DNA of 64,000 nt from positions 299,498 through 363,497 of the forward strand of contig WTPW01000072.1 of the NCBI GenBank assembly GCA_009809945.1, read 5' to 3'. The notes below the pieces were generated by a model. It saw only the letters and a program-made list of their open reading frames with translations, was not told the origin of the DNA and ran no database searches. Of this stretch, positions 32,236 to 44,619 are shown piece after piece. Origin of the DNA: Gigaspora margarita (Eukaryota; Glomeromycota; Glomeromycetes; Diversisporales; Gigasporaceae). Position numbers and translations under genes: made by a program. Position 1 is the first letter of the stretch, and every line of letters begins with the position of its first letter.

Positions 32236-33059
32236 ACATAGGTAATGTACAAAAGGTGTATACTAAAAAAAATGGCAGTGATTGTTACGTCCGCAAAATC
32301 TCATAATTGATTGGACAATGCATTAAATGAAATGAAATGTGAAATTCTGCACTTAGACTTCACGGTATTGCATCAAACAACACTATATTTATATATTGTA
32401 TGAGATTTGTTTACCATAACAAACTTTCAACTTGCATTTTAATGCTATAAAGTGAATAACGATCATTTATAAAAATGGTTTATTATTGTTCTTTAGAATT
32501 ACACTAACTGAATATGATTCGTTGCCAACTGTATTCAGTAGTCTTCAGAGCTATCAACGATTTATCTAAAGCCAGTTTTAACTGCATAATGGAGCCAGTT
32601 GACTAAAGCCAATGAGCTGCAGCTTAAGCTATTGCTTTGAGTTGCAGCTGAACTATGGCTCAGCATTAGCTACAACTAAATCAGCTTTTAAACTATAGTT
32701 ATTGAAGCCATAACTTGTATAATGACTAGGTTATGGCTCAAACTGTGGTATACAGTACTAAAGTAGCATTGTATAAAATATTATTACGTAGCTTATGGGG
32801 CTAATTTACGGACACTAAATATAATTAGCACCTAATATCAATAATACACTCTACTTTAACTATAAACCACTATGAACTAAGACAGAATGCTCCAAAAATG
32901 GTAGGTATTGATCGAGGCATGAAAAGATTTGGTCTGGGTCTTTTAGAGCTTTGGGTCTTTTGGAGTTATTACCGGGTTTCAGATAAGTCTTCTTTACTTG
33001 TAATGGTTATGGTTTAGTCGAATATTGGTTTGTTTAACAATAATATCTCTTTCTTGTCT
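32236..33059. other. Intergenic, nothing recognised
   Basis: No gene was seen. A run of AGCT-rich words (GCTGCAGCTTAAGC, AGTTGCAGCTGAACTATGGC) at 32600–32750 looks like slipped low-complexity sequence. Confidence 0.4.
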
Positions 33060-33640
33060 TTAGTTCGGGTCTCTGCTTAATTCAGGTCATGTGTTACAAG
33101 GTTTTGGCAAGTTAACAAGGGATCGGGTTATAATCGACAATGTGGGAATCGATTGTTATTACAAAATAGGAAATCACGGGACGGTGATTGTTCGATAAAT
33201 GAGGGAGGTAATCAATGTTTTAATCAGCTTATATAAATACGATTGAATGATCGATTACTAATTCTCTTTTCTCTTAATCAAAAAAGTTTGGTCCAATGAT
33301 AATGGCTAATATTTGATAATTTCCAACACAACACGAATTTGGTTTTTGCTAACGGGGTAATTAATACTTGGAACTTTTATTAATGTTTTTTTAAAGTTAT
33401 TTTCAGAGCTTAACACTTCTACTCTAATTTTGAAGATTATAGCTCAACGAAGTGATCGAATAAGACTACACGATAGTAGCAAGACAAGAAAAAGATAATG
33501 GGGCAATAAATTGTGGGCAGAATTAGAGATAAGTATCTTAACTGCTTAGAGTCAACACTTCTACTCTGATTTCGAAGGTCTTAAAATTCTACTAAGTTAT
33601 TCACTTCTTCTCTCTCTTTATTTCTAAGTGCCGAGAGTAA
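33060..33640 (+). repeat. LTR-like dispersed repeat with TATA block
   Basis: It contains GATAAATGAGGGAGGTAATC, AATGTTTTAATCAGCTTATA with TATAAATA, then two copies of the block CACTTCTACTCT…GATTTCGAAGGT (33415 and 33550). The same series occurs at 6640–7020 and reversed at 42330–42700. The order suggests a pol II promoter followed by an LTR end. Exact boundaries and flanking duplications were not found. Confidence 0.45.
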
Positions 33641-33684
33641 TGCTTTTATACTTTTTACATCTTATTTAATTACAGATTTTAATA

Positions 33685-33845
33685 CAGCGAAAAGTAACAT
33701 TAAAGTAATTAATGACAGTAATGCAAAAAGGGTCATTAAAGTGATTAATGACATTAATGCGATAAAGGCAATTAATGTGATAAATGAAACTTATGCGATA
33801 AGTGATATTAATGCCATTAGTGGCATTAATCGAATTATCTGGATC
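33685..33845. repeat. Degenerate ATTAATG repeat tract
   Basis: ATTAATG occurs about ten times at irregular spacing (TGATTAATGACATTAATGCG, CAATTAATGTGATAAATG, GATATTAATGCCATTAGTGG), as in an old slipped minisatellite. Confidence 0.6.
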
Positions 33846-35223
33846 AATTGCACTAAGGTAACCAAATAAGGTATGGATTAGTAAAGTGGAGCTTAGTTCG
33901 AGACTTAGGTACTAACGGTTTGAACTTTTCATTACTATAGTAAAGAAGAGTAACTAACTATAACAACCAAAATAATAAGAAGAAAAAATAAAATAAAATT
34001 GAAAGATGAGAAAAAAAATAAAGGTGGGTCCGACGCACTTCACAAACTACAGTAAAAATGAAATTTTAGAGCAATATAATCCTATTTGAAGAAGCCTATA
34101 TCCAATATTTATTTATTTGAATTGAAAACTATATATAGCTATTCCGTATTGGAATTGTCTAACATTTTCTATCATTCCTGGGTTAGCGTGACAATGTTGC
34201 GCAACTACTTATATTCTAATTTTTATTGTTCTTTAGGTTTGAATATATCAAAGTGCTCACTATTTTTTTTAAAAAATAATACCTGGTTAACCAAGTCTGG
34301 AGATAGTTGGGTACGCTTTGCAGATATGTAATTTCCAGCAGTTGAAACCAACCTTTCACTTGGTACAGAAGTAGCGGGAATTGACAAATACTTCTGTGCA
34401 AGACGTGATAGAACAGGAAACTCAATTTTATTCATATCCCACTACTTTAAAGGATCTTGATCAACATCAATCTGTCGAAGTCTCATATAATGTAAAACTT
34501 CATCCTCCTCAACTGCAGACAAACCACTATCTACTTTGTTTTCTAAAGCTTTAAAAAAATCATCATCATCATCTGAACAATCATAAACAGTTGTTTGTTG
34601 TTGTGAATTTATATCTTCGGGTTGGGAATCTTCTTTCATGGAATCATATAACTTTTGTAATAGTTCAAGTGATTTTTCCCTTTCTTCAAATGTATCATTC
34701 CATTTAAAATCCTTAAATCGGGGTCCAAAATTGTTGCAATTTGAACTAAATCTGATGGTGTTGACCATAATTCATCTAGTGATAAGAAAATAGCTGCTCG
34801 AACTCTTTGAAGAAGACCAACGGTATTAGTAGCTGGTAAAGATTCAATTTGATTAAATTCATCTACATTTATTTCTTTTTTAGTATCTTTGCGCTGGCTA
34901 TTGCTCTGCCTCTTCCTCTTCCTTTTCCTTTTCCTTTTGTTATTCATATTTTTTGCTGAAATTGCCGATGGGCATATTGCCAATGCCGTCATGAGCCACC
35001 AGATAGAATTTTATTATTATCACTAGTTGAGCTATCAGATTCTTCTTCATCACCATCTTCACATTGTTGTCCATATATTAAATTGAGATATGTATCATAG
35101 CTTTCACCATTTTCATACTTAGGAGCAAATGCCTTTTTTAATAATTCTACATAGGGATGGACAAGACTTAAAGTACAATATGTAGCTCCACATATTCGAT
35201 GTTTTATTTTTTCGAATGGTAAT

Positions 35224-35349
35224 AAAGCTTTATTGCATCTTGAAGAAATCTTAATAAAAATTTAAAGTTTAATAATGGTCATCAGAAAAGCTTTATTGCA
35301 TCTTGAAGAAATCTTAATAAAAATTTAAAGTTTAATAATGGTCATCAGA
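35224..35349. repeat. 63-bp perfect tandem duplication
   Basis: The unit beginning AAAGCTTTATTGCATCTTG occurs twice back to back with essentially no difference, inside the broken transposase gene. Either a recent duplication or an assembly artefact. Confidence 0.8.
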
Positions 35350-35790
35350 ATTCAATTTTTTATCCAGAGTAAAGTCACCCTGGCCTGTATTATTTCACTG
35401 ATAATCAATTTACTAACAATATTGCTTTACCAATAATTAACTGATTGACAAGTTTATTTCACCAAAATTATTTTACCCACAGTACATTTTACTAATACGT
35501 TTTTTTAAAAAATTGACTAATCTTAACTTTAATTCCGAACCTGATCCTAATACCATTACTTAAATAACTTGGTTATTAAAATAACTATTAGTAAAATAAT
35601 TATTAGTGAAATAAACTTGTTGGTAAATTGGTTGTTAGTATAAGAAGATCTCAGTGAATTAATCGCAGTAAAATAATGGGACCAAAATTATCCAATAAGT
35701 TGTAGTAGTGGTCACATGACTAAAAATTAGTAGTATTAGTAATAGGTTGGATGGCTTTAACCTGGTTAAAGCAAAAATTTTTTAATAATA

Positions 35791-36511
35791 TTAAAGGGTT
35801 TCAAATTAAAAAAATTTTGTGTTTTTAATAAAAATTCAAATTTTAGCTAGTTAAAGTTGCCAGGTAAGGCTGCACAAAGTTAATTTTACATTTTGTATTA
35901 AATAGAATTTGAAAATTGGCTCGTTAGTCAAATTTTTTTTAATATACTATACATTAATAAAAATAAAATAAGGTTTACATTTGAAACAATGTGATAAATG
36001 GCCAAAATTAAATAATTGGCAATTGGAATTAAAAAAAAATTTTTTAAAAAATTGAAAAATCAGTTAGCCAGATAATACAAAACAAAAAAATTAACTTTGC
36101 ACAGTCTAAATTATAATTGCAATTATGTGGCTAAAATTAATGGTAGTAATAATATTGTACAAATTCTAATTTTTAAATTTTATGTGCATTATAGTAGCTT
36201 GTTGGCATTAAAATATATATAAAAAGTTATATAAATTTATAAAGTTAATAAATATAGAATTGCAACCAAATATGTATATAACAATAGTAATAGCAACAAT
36301 ACTTACAATTTAATAAATTATAGTAATTAAATAAACTACCTGCATTATATTGCTTTGCTGATCTTATAGGTATATATATATAAAATTATGTGCATAATTC
36401 TATAATTTTATATACATATTATGCGCATTGGACAATACTAGTTAGAAATGTACCAGGCAGCTTTAAACTAGTTAAATAAATTTTACAAAACCCAATTTTG
36501 AAACCCTCTAA
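35791..36511. mobile_element. TA-flanked MITE within the transposase gene
   Basis: The ends TTAAAGGGTTTCAAA and complement of TTAGAGGGTTTCAAA lie between TA dinucleotides (35789–35790, 36512–36513). The inner arms share CTAGTTAAAG…GCCAGGTA/TACCAGGCAGC…ACTAG. A second MITE (35867–36106) sits in the left arm. Confidence 0.7.
35867..36106. mobile_element. MITE family AGGCTGCACAAAG, copy 1
   Basis: The ends AGGCTGCACAAAGTTAATTT and complement of GACTGTGCAAAGTTAATTTT are flanked by TA (35865–35866, 36107–36108). A second copy is at 43323–43645. The interior is a loose AT-rich palindrome. Confidence 0.8.
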
Positions 36512-37889
36512 TATACAAATCACTTTAAACTTACTGCTTTTCACTATGAGATAAACATAGCCGATTTAATTTTTCACCTTCTTGTTGTGATATTCAATCA
36601 GGTTTTGTTAACAATGTAGTAGAAACATGAAGTATTGAATTATGTAGTTCCATTATTCTTTTCCAAGCATAATATACCGAATTCCACCTAGTTTTAACAT
36701 CAGTTTTAACATCAAGTGGATTATAATCATCATAATCACCTAGCAATTGCTCAGAATTTTTTTGGGCTTCTCAAAGTCTTTGAGCTTGTTTTGGCAAACG
36801 AAAAAATGCTTGCAAATATTTTACATGACAATGCACTTGCTTGCATTGCTTTATGCCTTGTAAAACTGAAAGCTATAGGGTATGTGCCACACAAGTTGCC
36901 ATTTAATCTCAGGCAGATGTTGTTCACTTAATAGTTGAATACTTTTAACCATGTTTGCCCCACTATCAGTTGTAATAGCAAATGTTACATTTGATAAATT
37001 CCAATCATTAATAACTTGTAATAGCTCAGCACTAATAACCTCTCCTGAATGTGGATATGGGAGATGGTTACAAGATAAAAGTGCTTCACAAAATTCAAAG
37101 TTAGATGTTAACCATGTTGCTGTCATACCAAGATACTCATGACCTGATTTTGCAGTCCATAAATCAGTGGTCATATGAACAGCAATACTATTATTTAAAA
37201 GTAAATGAAGCTACTCCTTGTTCCACAAAAATGAATCATAAATTAAGGCCTTCACTGTTTTATCGCATGGAATTCTGTAACCAGGCTCACAAGTAAGTAG
37301 AAGTTCACAAAAGGATTCATTTTGTAGAATATACAATGGTTGAACAAATTTGATAATAAAGGAAATAAGTGATTGTGTAATAAGTTCTTGCTGTTTTGGT
37401 GTGCATGGGGTCATGACCTTTGAATATTCAACTTGGTCATGCTGAGGCCATAAAATATAAATTAAATAATTTTAATATAAGACTTAAAAGCATTCAAATT
37501 TATAAAATTTGTATTTACTTCATTGTGTTCATCTAAAAATTCTAGGTAATTGTCTTTTGTAATTCCATGCTTATCATGTAGATGGTTAATAAGATTTGAT
37601 GTATTATCACCCTTTTGACTATATGGATATGGTTTTTGGCATGCACTAGCTAGATTAGTCATTTGAATCTGGGCGAAAAAAATAGATTGTATGACTACAA
37701 TTGATACGAGGTTTAACACTTGTCTTGACAGGAGTAGAATGAATTTCTTTTTGTTTTTTTCGAATTAAACTATTAGCACTTGAAGTTGATAGTGTTGTTG
37801 ATATTGATGGTGCAGTTTCAGTTTCAGAATTATTTTCAGAAGATAAATCTTGTATATTTTCTATTATTATTTAGCTTCTACAAATAAAG

Positions 37890-39280
37890 AAAAATAATGA
37901 ACCTTCAGAAATTATTGCATATAAACTTATAATTAGATCAAGGCTTTTAAAGTTTTCTAGTAATAATACAATACCAAATTGCTGTAAAGATATAACAGAT
38001 ACTTGATACAAGGTGAATTGCCCAAACTTTCTTATTAGGGTTCAAAAAGTTGTAGTAAAAATTTATATATGAGAATTTTCAATTTAGAAATTCAAGGTTG
38101 ACTTTTCTTGAAACTATCTCTTTATAAATTAAAGGCTATTAATGCAAAATAAGCATAGAATCAATAGATATTTGCTATTGAAGTTAACTCAAATTTTGTT
38201 ATGGCAAATTACCAAATTTGATTTACTGTTGGGGTATATATATACATGTATTGTACTTTATTTATTTGAAAACAATAAAGTCTTTGTTTATTCTACTAGA
38301 ATTTTCTATCTTTGCAGATTCTTTATTCATGATCTTTTTTAATTGGTACATCACGAGTCATCTGGACAAAATGATCTACAAATACTAAGTATGCATGACA
38401 GAAATTTACTAATTAAAATCTGGTTTTGGAAAAACAGAGATTTTGTAAAGTTGTGGTATATAAAATCATAAAATATTAAAAACAATCCTATTCTTAGAAT
38501 CTAAATAAGTTTTACCCCCACCTTACTACCAAAAAAAAAAAGAGCTTTACCAGACCCCGAATATATTCAACAATGAACATAGATCAGGTTATATATATAT
38601 ATGCATAAATACAGCAACAGTAGTTAATTTGATCTATAATCTGACTTGATCAAGCATTTTGAGTGTCAGTTTTTTATTTGCTTCTGTCGAGTGCTATCCA
38701 GTATTATATTTATAATTTACTAAACTAAAGAATGCAGTTTCTTTTATTTTTCCAACAAATTGAGATAACTGGCTAGTCCGGGCTTGGGCCCAAAAATATA
38801 ATCTGGGCTTGGTTTTGGGCCAACCAAGCCTGGTTAAATAGATCTATATTTTCTATATCGGTGTACTTCGAATTAGGAAATAATACAGTAGTCACGTAAG
38901 CTTATCATTATGCGTTTTCAATATTTTTAAAGTTGAAAATTATTTATCTGATTTTTTTGATTAATACTATATTATATACTTTACAAATTATATTCATAGG
39001 TGTGCAGTTGGAGGATAATATGGAGTAACTCTAAATACTGTATAAATGTGAAATAATGCTCATGGGCATTATTTTGAAACCTGAAACCTTCAAAAATAGT
39101 TTAAATGGTCTCAAATTAGCATGCATGGGTGTTCTGAACTAACGCACGCCTAATATAACATATAATCATTGTAAGTGCATCCTGTTAGCGGCGGATTTAA
39201 AAACCCAACAACACCATAGACTGTGGCACCTTTTACCTTCTTATGTATAATCTACAAAACTGATATAATTCTTCTGAGTT
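37890..39280. other. Intergenic; one half-MITE-like palindrome
   Basis: No gene was seen. At 38770–38830 GGGCTTGGGCCCAAAA and TTTTGGGCCAACCAAGCC form an inverted pair. Confidence 0.4.
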
Positions 39281-39288
39281 TGGTATCG

Positions 39289-39416
39289 GAATGTGCCCCT
39301 CAGAAGACAGTACAAATAAATAGAAAATGAGGATGCCGATAATTTGAAAGAAATTCAACCTAAAGCCATAGAAGTGAATGTAATTGAATGGATTCCTTCA
39401 ATATAGTAACTTGAAT
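39289..39416 (+). pseudogene. Orphan kinase-linker fragment, copy A
   Basis: One frame reads ADNLKEIQPKAIEVNVIEWI then PSI and a stop at 39414. It is the linker that precedes the kinase in the TPR/Sel1–kinase family. The expected D-x-L and the glycine loop do not follow. A worn SEFGIGMCPSED-like stretch lies upstream. Confidence 0.55.
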
Positions 39417-39596
39417 TTTATTTGAGCACGATTTGGTTTCATCCAAAAAACATATATACTCATTTATTTTTAGACCCTATATGATTAGAAGATATAAAGC
39501 ATAACAGCAAGCAAATATTGGTGAATTTAGTTATAAAAGAAATTTTAGAATGATAGCTGGCAAATTGTGACTGATTAACGCTTCTAGAGCTTGGTA

Positions 39597-39791
39597 CCAG
39601 CATGCGACCTGGAAAATAACATAAGAATGAGTAAGCAGAAATAAAATACTAGTGTTACGATTGTATTAAGGAATTTCAAATTAATTCACAAATTACTAAA
39701 TTGTGATTGTGTGAATTCCTTTTAATAAATTAAATAATATTCAAAAGATTGATAAAGAGAAATTTGGCTCCGTTTTTAACAGAGTGATTTA
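39597..39791 (+). pseudogene. Orphan kinase-linker and P-loop fragment, copy B
   Basis: Broken frames read NNIRMSKQK (worn WTSGNK), then CIKEFQINSQITK, and after a frame change FNKLNNIQKIDKEKFGSVFN, which is the linker end and glycine-rich loop (GKGGFGSV worn to DKEKFGSV). A stop follows at 39789. It lies 180 bases after copy A in the same orientation, so the two may derive from a tandem duplication. Confidence 0.55.
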
Positions 39792-40002
39792 GATGACAAA
39801 AAGGCAGTCAAATCATAGATGCATTATTCCAACATTATCAACCGAGTTGTAAATATTAACCTACATGCTATATAATTTTAACTTTTTTTTAATTAGTATT
39901 TTAGTTCTTACTCTTTACTAGTAACATGCAAATCGAAATACAAAAAAAAAGTTGTGCGCGTTATAGTTTTATCTTGTTTATTATATGTAATATTATTGCC
40001 GC

Positions 40003-40185
40003 GACTGATGCTGAAATTTGTAGTCTCGATTTGAAACTATAAGCCCTGCAAAAATCCATATATACTCTAAATATCAAATCTACCCCAAACCTTAACCTAA
40101 CCATATAGGGACAAAAAACTCCAAAAAATTTTAAAATTTTATATCAAAGTGCCAAAATTTCAGAATTACCAATTTTAGCATCAGT
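40003..40185. repeat. MITE with telomere-like core, family 2 copy 1
   Basis: The ends GACTGATGCTGAAATTT and AATTTTAGCATCAGTC are inverted. The core has CCCCAAACCTTAACCTAACC. The order of blocks (ATAAGCCCT, AAAATCCA, TATACTCT, telomere-like words) matches 60048–60243. Confidence 0.65.
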
Positions 40186-40545
40186 CATAACAACTATTAT
40201 ACTAAAATTTTGAAAAAACTGAATTAATATTTTAATCATTGTTTTTAAAAATTAATTTTTGAATTCCTCTAGCAATAAACAGATAATAAAAATAAAAATG
40301 TGATTGGAATTGGAAACACAAGTGCATTGTTCACTAATTTATATATACCTTGTATATGCTCATTAGAAAGACATTTGAAAAGATCTTGATAACCGATTTC
40401 TAATTTGAACAATCCCGTTCATGCATTATCGGTAGAGCATAGGCATAAAAGGTTTAAACCTATTAAATGTTATAACTGTCCCATATAGTACTAACCGATT
40501 ACTGATTTTCAGTATGATAGAGGTTGGATTTCTGCTACATGCAGG

Positions 40546-40767
40546 GTGGGCGTTGAAGGGCAACCGAAGTTAGGCAATAGGGGTAGCAGTACTAGAATTA
40601 AAAAAAACATTAAAGCAATATTGGAAGGTTCCTTTTTAAATGGTAATCGAAAAGATCAGAAAAAAATGGACACACAAGCAATGCACAAAGAACTTTTGAA
40701 GTATGCTAAAACTGGTGACATAGAAAAGGAGGACATTTCTCATTCTGACAATATGCAACTGGATTAG
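40546..40767 (+). pseudogene. Open reading frame fragment, function unknown
   Basis: A 73-codon frame, MGVEGQPKLGNRGSSTRIKK…LDKQ-type charged sequence with FLNGNRKDQKKMDTQAMHK and ELLKYAKTGDIEKEDI. The charged, helical pattern resembles the N-terminal part of repeated lineage-specific proteins in arbuscular mycorrhizal fungi, which I cannot name. Codons upstream of the ATG stay open (ATCRV), so it may be an internal exon. It ends abruptly and a hairpin follows 50 bases later. I call it a fragment rather than a gene. Confidence 0.4.
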
Positions 40768-40820
40768 CTTGTATTCTAGTGCCCTTAAACAAAAGTAACT
40801 CGAGAACAATGTTAAATACA

Positions 40821-40902
40821 TGGGGTCTTTGCCTTGAAAATCAAGTTATGGAACATATAATTTACTATGTTCTATAACTTGATTTTCAAGGCAAAGACCC
40901 CA
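40821..40902. repeat. 82-bp near-perfect hairpin
   Basis: TGGGGTCTTTGCCTTGAAAA…TCAAGTTAT pairs with its complement over about 37 bases with one or two mismatches around a short AT loop. Probably a minimal MITE. Confidence 0.8.
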
Positions 40903-41784
40903 CATAAGTAAATTCTTTTTAAAAATTTTTATCCAGAGTAATAAATACTGAAGATCATGCCTGTAACGTTAAATCTTCTATTTAACTCCTAACTTTTTAG
41001 CAGAACCAAATTCTTCTTAAGCGTATTAATATGATTTGTGTTGTCAATCTACCTATAAGGTTTAAATATTTGTATAAAATAAAGTAAAATCACAGCATTA
41101 ATATGTCTAATGTATCTAATATTCGAATAACTTATATATATAACTTATATATACGTATCATAGTAAATGCCGTGTGTCTAAAAAGTAAAGTTTTTACAGA
41201 AGAACTCTTACGAGTAATGGTTTTAAAAGTAGATCCATATTGTACTACTCTACGGATTTGTATAATTTATTTGAAAATTTTATTTAAAATTTATTGACTT
41301 TTATATTAGCCAAAAACTTTGATTCAAGCCTTATACATATATGATCTGCATCAAAATTTTGTCCAAATAACTCGCGGATCATCAATTAAAGCCAATTCCA
41401 TTAAGACAATAGTTGCAGATGCAACTATTATATCAATGATATCATATCAATAGGTTTTGATAAAATACAAATGCCTTATGTTCTTTTATCCACCTCTAAA
41501 TATAGCCCTGGTTAGTAAGACTTTCTTTGTTTCATTGGCATTACCTTCTTTTTATGTTTTACTAATAGAATTTTTTTTATTCACTATAATGACTATAATG
41601 CTCTATTGAGATTCACACTAGCTACACAATGACAAAATATATATGCATACATGTGTATATATGTACGTATGGCAATATGCATGCATTTTTTTATTCTTTT
41701 AGAGCAACTAGAATATGCGATACGCATAAATATAGTTATGTATCATATATGAACATATGTATATAAATGCATATATTGTCAATT

Positions 41785-41882
41785 CTATGGAATAAACATT
41801 TTATCAGTTTAGCATGATAAGTGTTTATTGCCTATTCCTGGGAATAAACGCCTTGTCAGTTCAGTATGGTAAGTGTTAACTT
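41785..41882. repeat. ~50-bp direct duplication
   Basis: CTATGGAATAAACATTTTAT, CAGTTTAGCATGATAAGTGT is followed by CTGGGAATAAACGCCTTGTC, CAGTTCAGTATGGTAAGTGT, a diverged tandem copy. Confidence 0.65.
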
Positions 41883-42329
41883 TCACAAAACTTTTTTCTC
41901 AAAATATCTAGCCCATTATCAAGGAAGTCCATGTAATTCAAAATTTACTCACGCCATATGTCTTCTGCACTGAGGTTAAAAAAAAAAAATTAAAAATTCA
42001 AATGTATCACCTTAACAATGAAATTTTCAAATTTGCTAGTTGAAGCTAGGTTCGTCATAACATTACTTTTATATAAAAAAAATGTTGCAAAATATACTGC
42101 ATGTTGTGACGGGCAAAATCGACATAGTACAAACTGGATCTGGGCTGTGCTTAATTTCTATTTTATTTTCTATTTTAATATATATATATTTGCTATTTTT
42201 AGTAAGTGGTATTGTGGGAATTGATGATCACGAATCTTTTGATTCAAAAGATTCAAATTCAAAAGATTAAAATGAATCTTTGGTATCATTTTTTAGTCTA
42301 TAATTAAAAAGTATGTAAGAGCCGTAAGC

Positions 42330-42700
42330 TCACTTCAGAGAAGGAGTAGTTCAGTAACACTGAGTATGAGTTGAACTTAGAGAGTAGAAGTGTTAGCTCT
42401 AAGTATTTATTACCTTTGTACCCATTGACATTTTATAATAAAATCGTTATATACTTATTTTTATCCCCAAAGAAAAATATTATTGTTCCTGTAAAAATTG
42501 TTATCTTAATAATTCTCTTGTTCCCGTGACCCTCAATAAAATCCAAATCGTGATTATTAGACTAATAGCAAAATAGAAAGATAAAACAAAAATCAATCCA
42601 TTTCTCGTAATTATACACACATTGATTATATTATTGATTACCTTATTTATCAAACAATATTCAATTCCCGTGATTGAGTATTATCCAACAAACTCATATG
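42330..42700 (-). repeat. LTR-like dispersed repeat, inverted copy
   Basis: Read on the minus strand: AATCACGGGAATTGAATATT, GTTTGATAAATAAGGTAATC, then the end block AGAGCTAACACTTCTACTCT and AACTCATACTCAGTGTTACT. It corresponds to the copies at 6640 and 33060. There are no coding remnants between it and the others. Confidence 0.4.
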
Positions 42701-43322
42701 ATCATGAAAAAATTTCTTATTGTTATTTTTTATGTGTTATTACATAATCATGTTTATTCAAATTAAAACTCAGCCTACCAATCAATGATCATAAATTACC
42801 ATTATTCACCAATTTTTGCCTCCGATCGCCCCTGGCAGCTATTGGAATTTTAAGTTGGAAACCCAATTAATGCAACCATCAAACTTACCCAGACCAAAAC
42901 TTTCACGCCTCTTTCTGCCTTCCAATTCAAGGTTTGGAAGTCTTGGGCAATAATTAGATAGTCTTTAGATTGGATAATGGTGCTATTAGATAGTTTTAGC
43001 TGATACACTATAATTAACACTTCCACAATGTGCATATATGATACGCAAAAAAATATGAACACTATGACATATATGTACAACTTACATTGCATATTCCAGT
43101 CCACTCTAATTTATCATCTACTCCGCTAATTACTATTCTTTATATATTTAAAATAAGCACACATGTGGCTAAAAAGGGTTTATTAATTTTATTAACGCTG
43201 AGGTTTTATTAAATCTGATTTTCATAATAATTTGGTTTTTATTAAATCTGAATTTCGCAAATAATCTGGTTTTATTACATAGTGGTGACGATTAGAAAAG
43301 CTATTAATGACACCACTATCTA

Positions 43323-43645
43323 AGGCTACGCAAAGTTGATTTTTCGTTTGCATTACATGGATTTAAAATTTGGGACAGATGGATGGGGTTTTCTTTTTTT
43401 TTAATTTACTGCAAACAGAATAATGAAAACATTTAAGGTTATACAAGGCTAATTTTAATTTTTTATTTTGTACAACAAGAAATCAAAATATTGGGCCAGC
43501 AGTCAGAGTTTTTCTGTCAGTCCTGTCAGCAATTATGGAAATTAAGATCTCTATTGAGTGACACCGAATGAAAATAATAAGAAAAAAAAAATTAAAAAAA
43601 TGGGATGGCAGGTAATGCAAAACAAAAAATTAACTTTGCATGGCC
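43323..43645. mobile_element. MITE family AGGCTGCACAAAG, copy 2
   Basis: The ends AGGCTACGCAAAGTTGATTT and complement of GGCCATGCAAAGTTAATTTT are flanked by TA (43321–43322, 43646–43647). The tips match copy 1 at 35867–36106. Confidence 0.75.
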
Positions 43646-43849
43646 TAACTAAACTCCTGAAATCTTGAATCAGCAGGCAATGAGGCATGGAAGATTGGTT
43701 TGGGTCTCAAGGTTCATCGATTCTTGCTACAGCATAATACATTGAGTATTACCTTTTTACACTTTTTAATAACGGAGTATTAAATTCTTTGGTATAGTAA
43801 CAATATTTCTTCCTTATGTAGTACAGCTGTCACAGGATTCAAATCGATC

Positions 43850-43992
43850 ATTAAGATTCTTATTAGTATCACATTATTGGTATCGATTTATGATTTTTGG
43901 GATTAGAATCGATTGTTAAGATTCTTAATGGTGTCATATGATTGGGTATTGATACCAGGAACGTTAGTGTACCAGGAACGTTAGTGTATGGT
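43850..43992. repeat. Short direct repeats
   Basis: AATCGATCATTAAGATTCTT and AATCGATTGTTAAGATTCTT, each followed by a GTRTCA…ATTGG word, are 60 bases apart. ACCAGGAACGTTAGTGT then occurs twice in a row at 43955–43988. Confidence 0.6.
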
Positions 43993-44320
43993 TTTACTGG
44001 CATCTAAATCGAAGCCAAAATCTTAAAGCTGATTGGTGTACATTTTTTCTCATGATCATTACCTGTTTTATGTAATATAAAATTTCTAATTTTAGAGGTT
44101 AAAGCAAAGTGAAATTTAGTTAGGGGTTACGGTTATCTTCTTGATACAGTTAGGAGGTTTATATATTTTTTATATACAGTATCAAGAACGTGCAGTTTAT
44201 ATAGCATGTGGATCATGTATTAATTAACTCTACTCTAACCCAACCCAACAATTTCATGTTTAAAATTTAACATAAATTGGTCATAAGATGATTATATCGC
44301 AAAAAATTCAGGTTTCCTTA

Positions 44321-44375
44321 GTAAATAATTGGCTTACATGTGCCTCGCAGCAGCACATGTAAGCCAATCATTTAC
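44321..44375. repeat. Perfect-stem hairpin
   Basis: GTAAATAATTGGCTTACATG…TGC pairs with GCACATGTAAGCCAATCATTTAC around a 9-base loop, with one mismatch. Confidence 0.8.
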
Positions 44376-44459
44376 TTTGAAGGAGTGATACTCTGATGTC
44401 ATTTGTAATAACTTCATTATTACGATCAATGGCTTGCCATTTAAAGTAAAATTGTTTAA

Positions 44460-44550
44460 CATTCAATTATCAATCATAATACTATACCTGTATGATCACA
44501 TGAAATGTGAGAGGGATGGTTCCATTCAACTTTTTTGATGTCACTACGCT
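44460..44550 (-). repeat. Dispersed repeat shared with 53085–53170
   Basis: The minus strand reads AAAAAAGTTGAATGGAACCA, TCCCTCTCACATTTCATGTG, ATCATACAGGTATAG; 53085–53170 has the same series on the plus strand with a few differences. Confidence 0.6.
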
Positions 44551-44619
44551 TCTATTCTAATTTTGAAAGTTAAAACTCAACCAAGTCTTATTATGCATAT
44601 AATAGATATGAATTAAAGG

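Larger units (their letters stand above)
34215..37880 (-). pseudogene. Second BED-type hAT transposase, split by nested MITEs
   Basis: Read from 37880 down: a serine-rich N-terminus (SENNSETETAPSISTT), a BED-like finger (CQKPYPYSQKGDNTSNL, NHLHDKHG, 37650–37560), TPCTPKQQELITQSLISFII (37410), YILQNESF, then MTTDLWTAKSGHEYLGMTA with ATWLTSNFEFCEALLS (37174–37080), NVTFAITTDSGANMVKSI (about 36970), a CVAHTLQLSV-type block in another frame, VKTRWNSVYYAWKRI (about 36690), a break of 1.3 kb filled by MITEs (about 35225–36530), ALLPFEKIKHRICGATYCTL (about 35215), an acidic/basic spacer (34990–34850), ATILDPDLR, and the dimerisation domain KYLSIPATSVPSERLVST with GNYISAKRTQLSPDL (34400–34290). Motif order is that of the transposase at 20.7–23.1 kb, but the sequence is clearly distinct. 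Terminal repeats were not identified. Confidence 0.85.

Noticed and set aside
42018..42270. Two overlapping hydrophobic open frames
   Set aside because: AT-rich sequence giving I/F/Y-rich frames; no motif and no consistent start.
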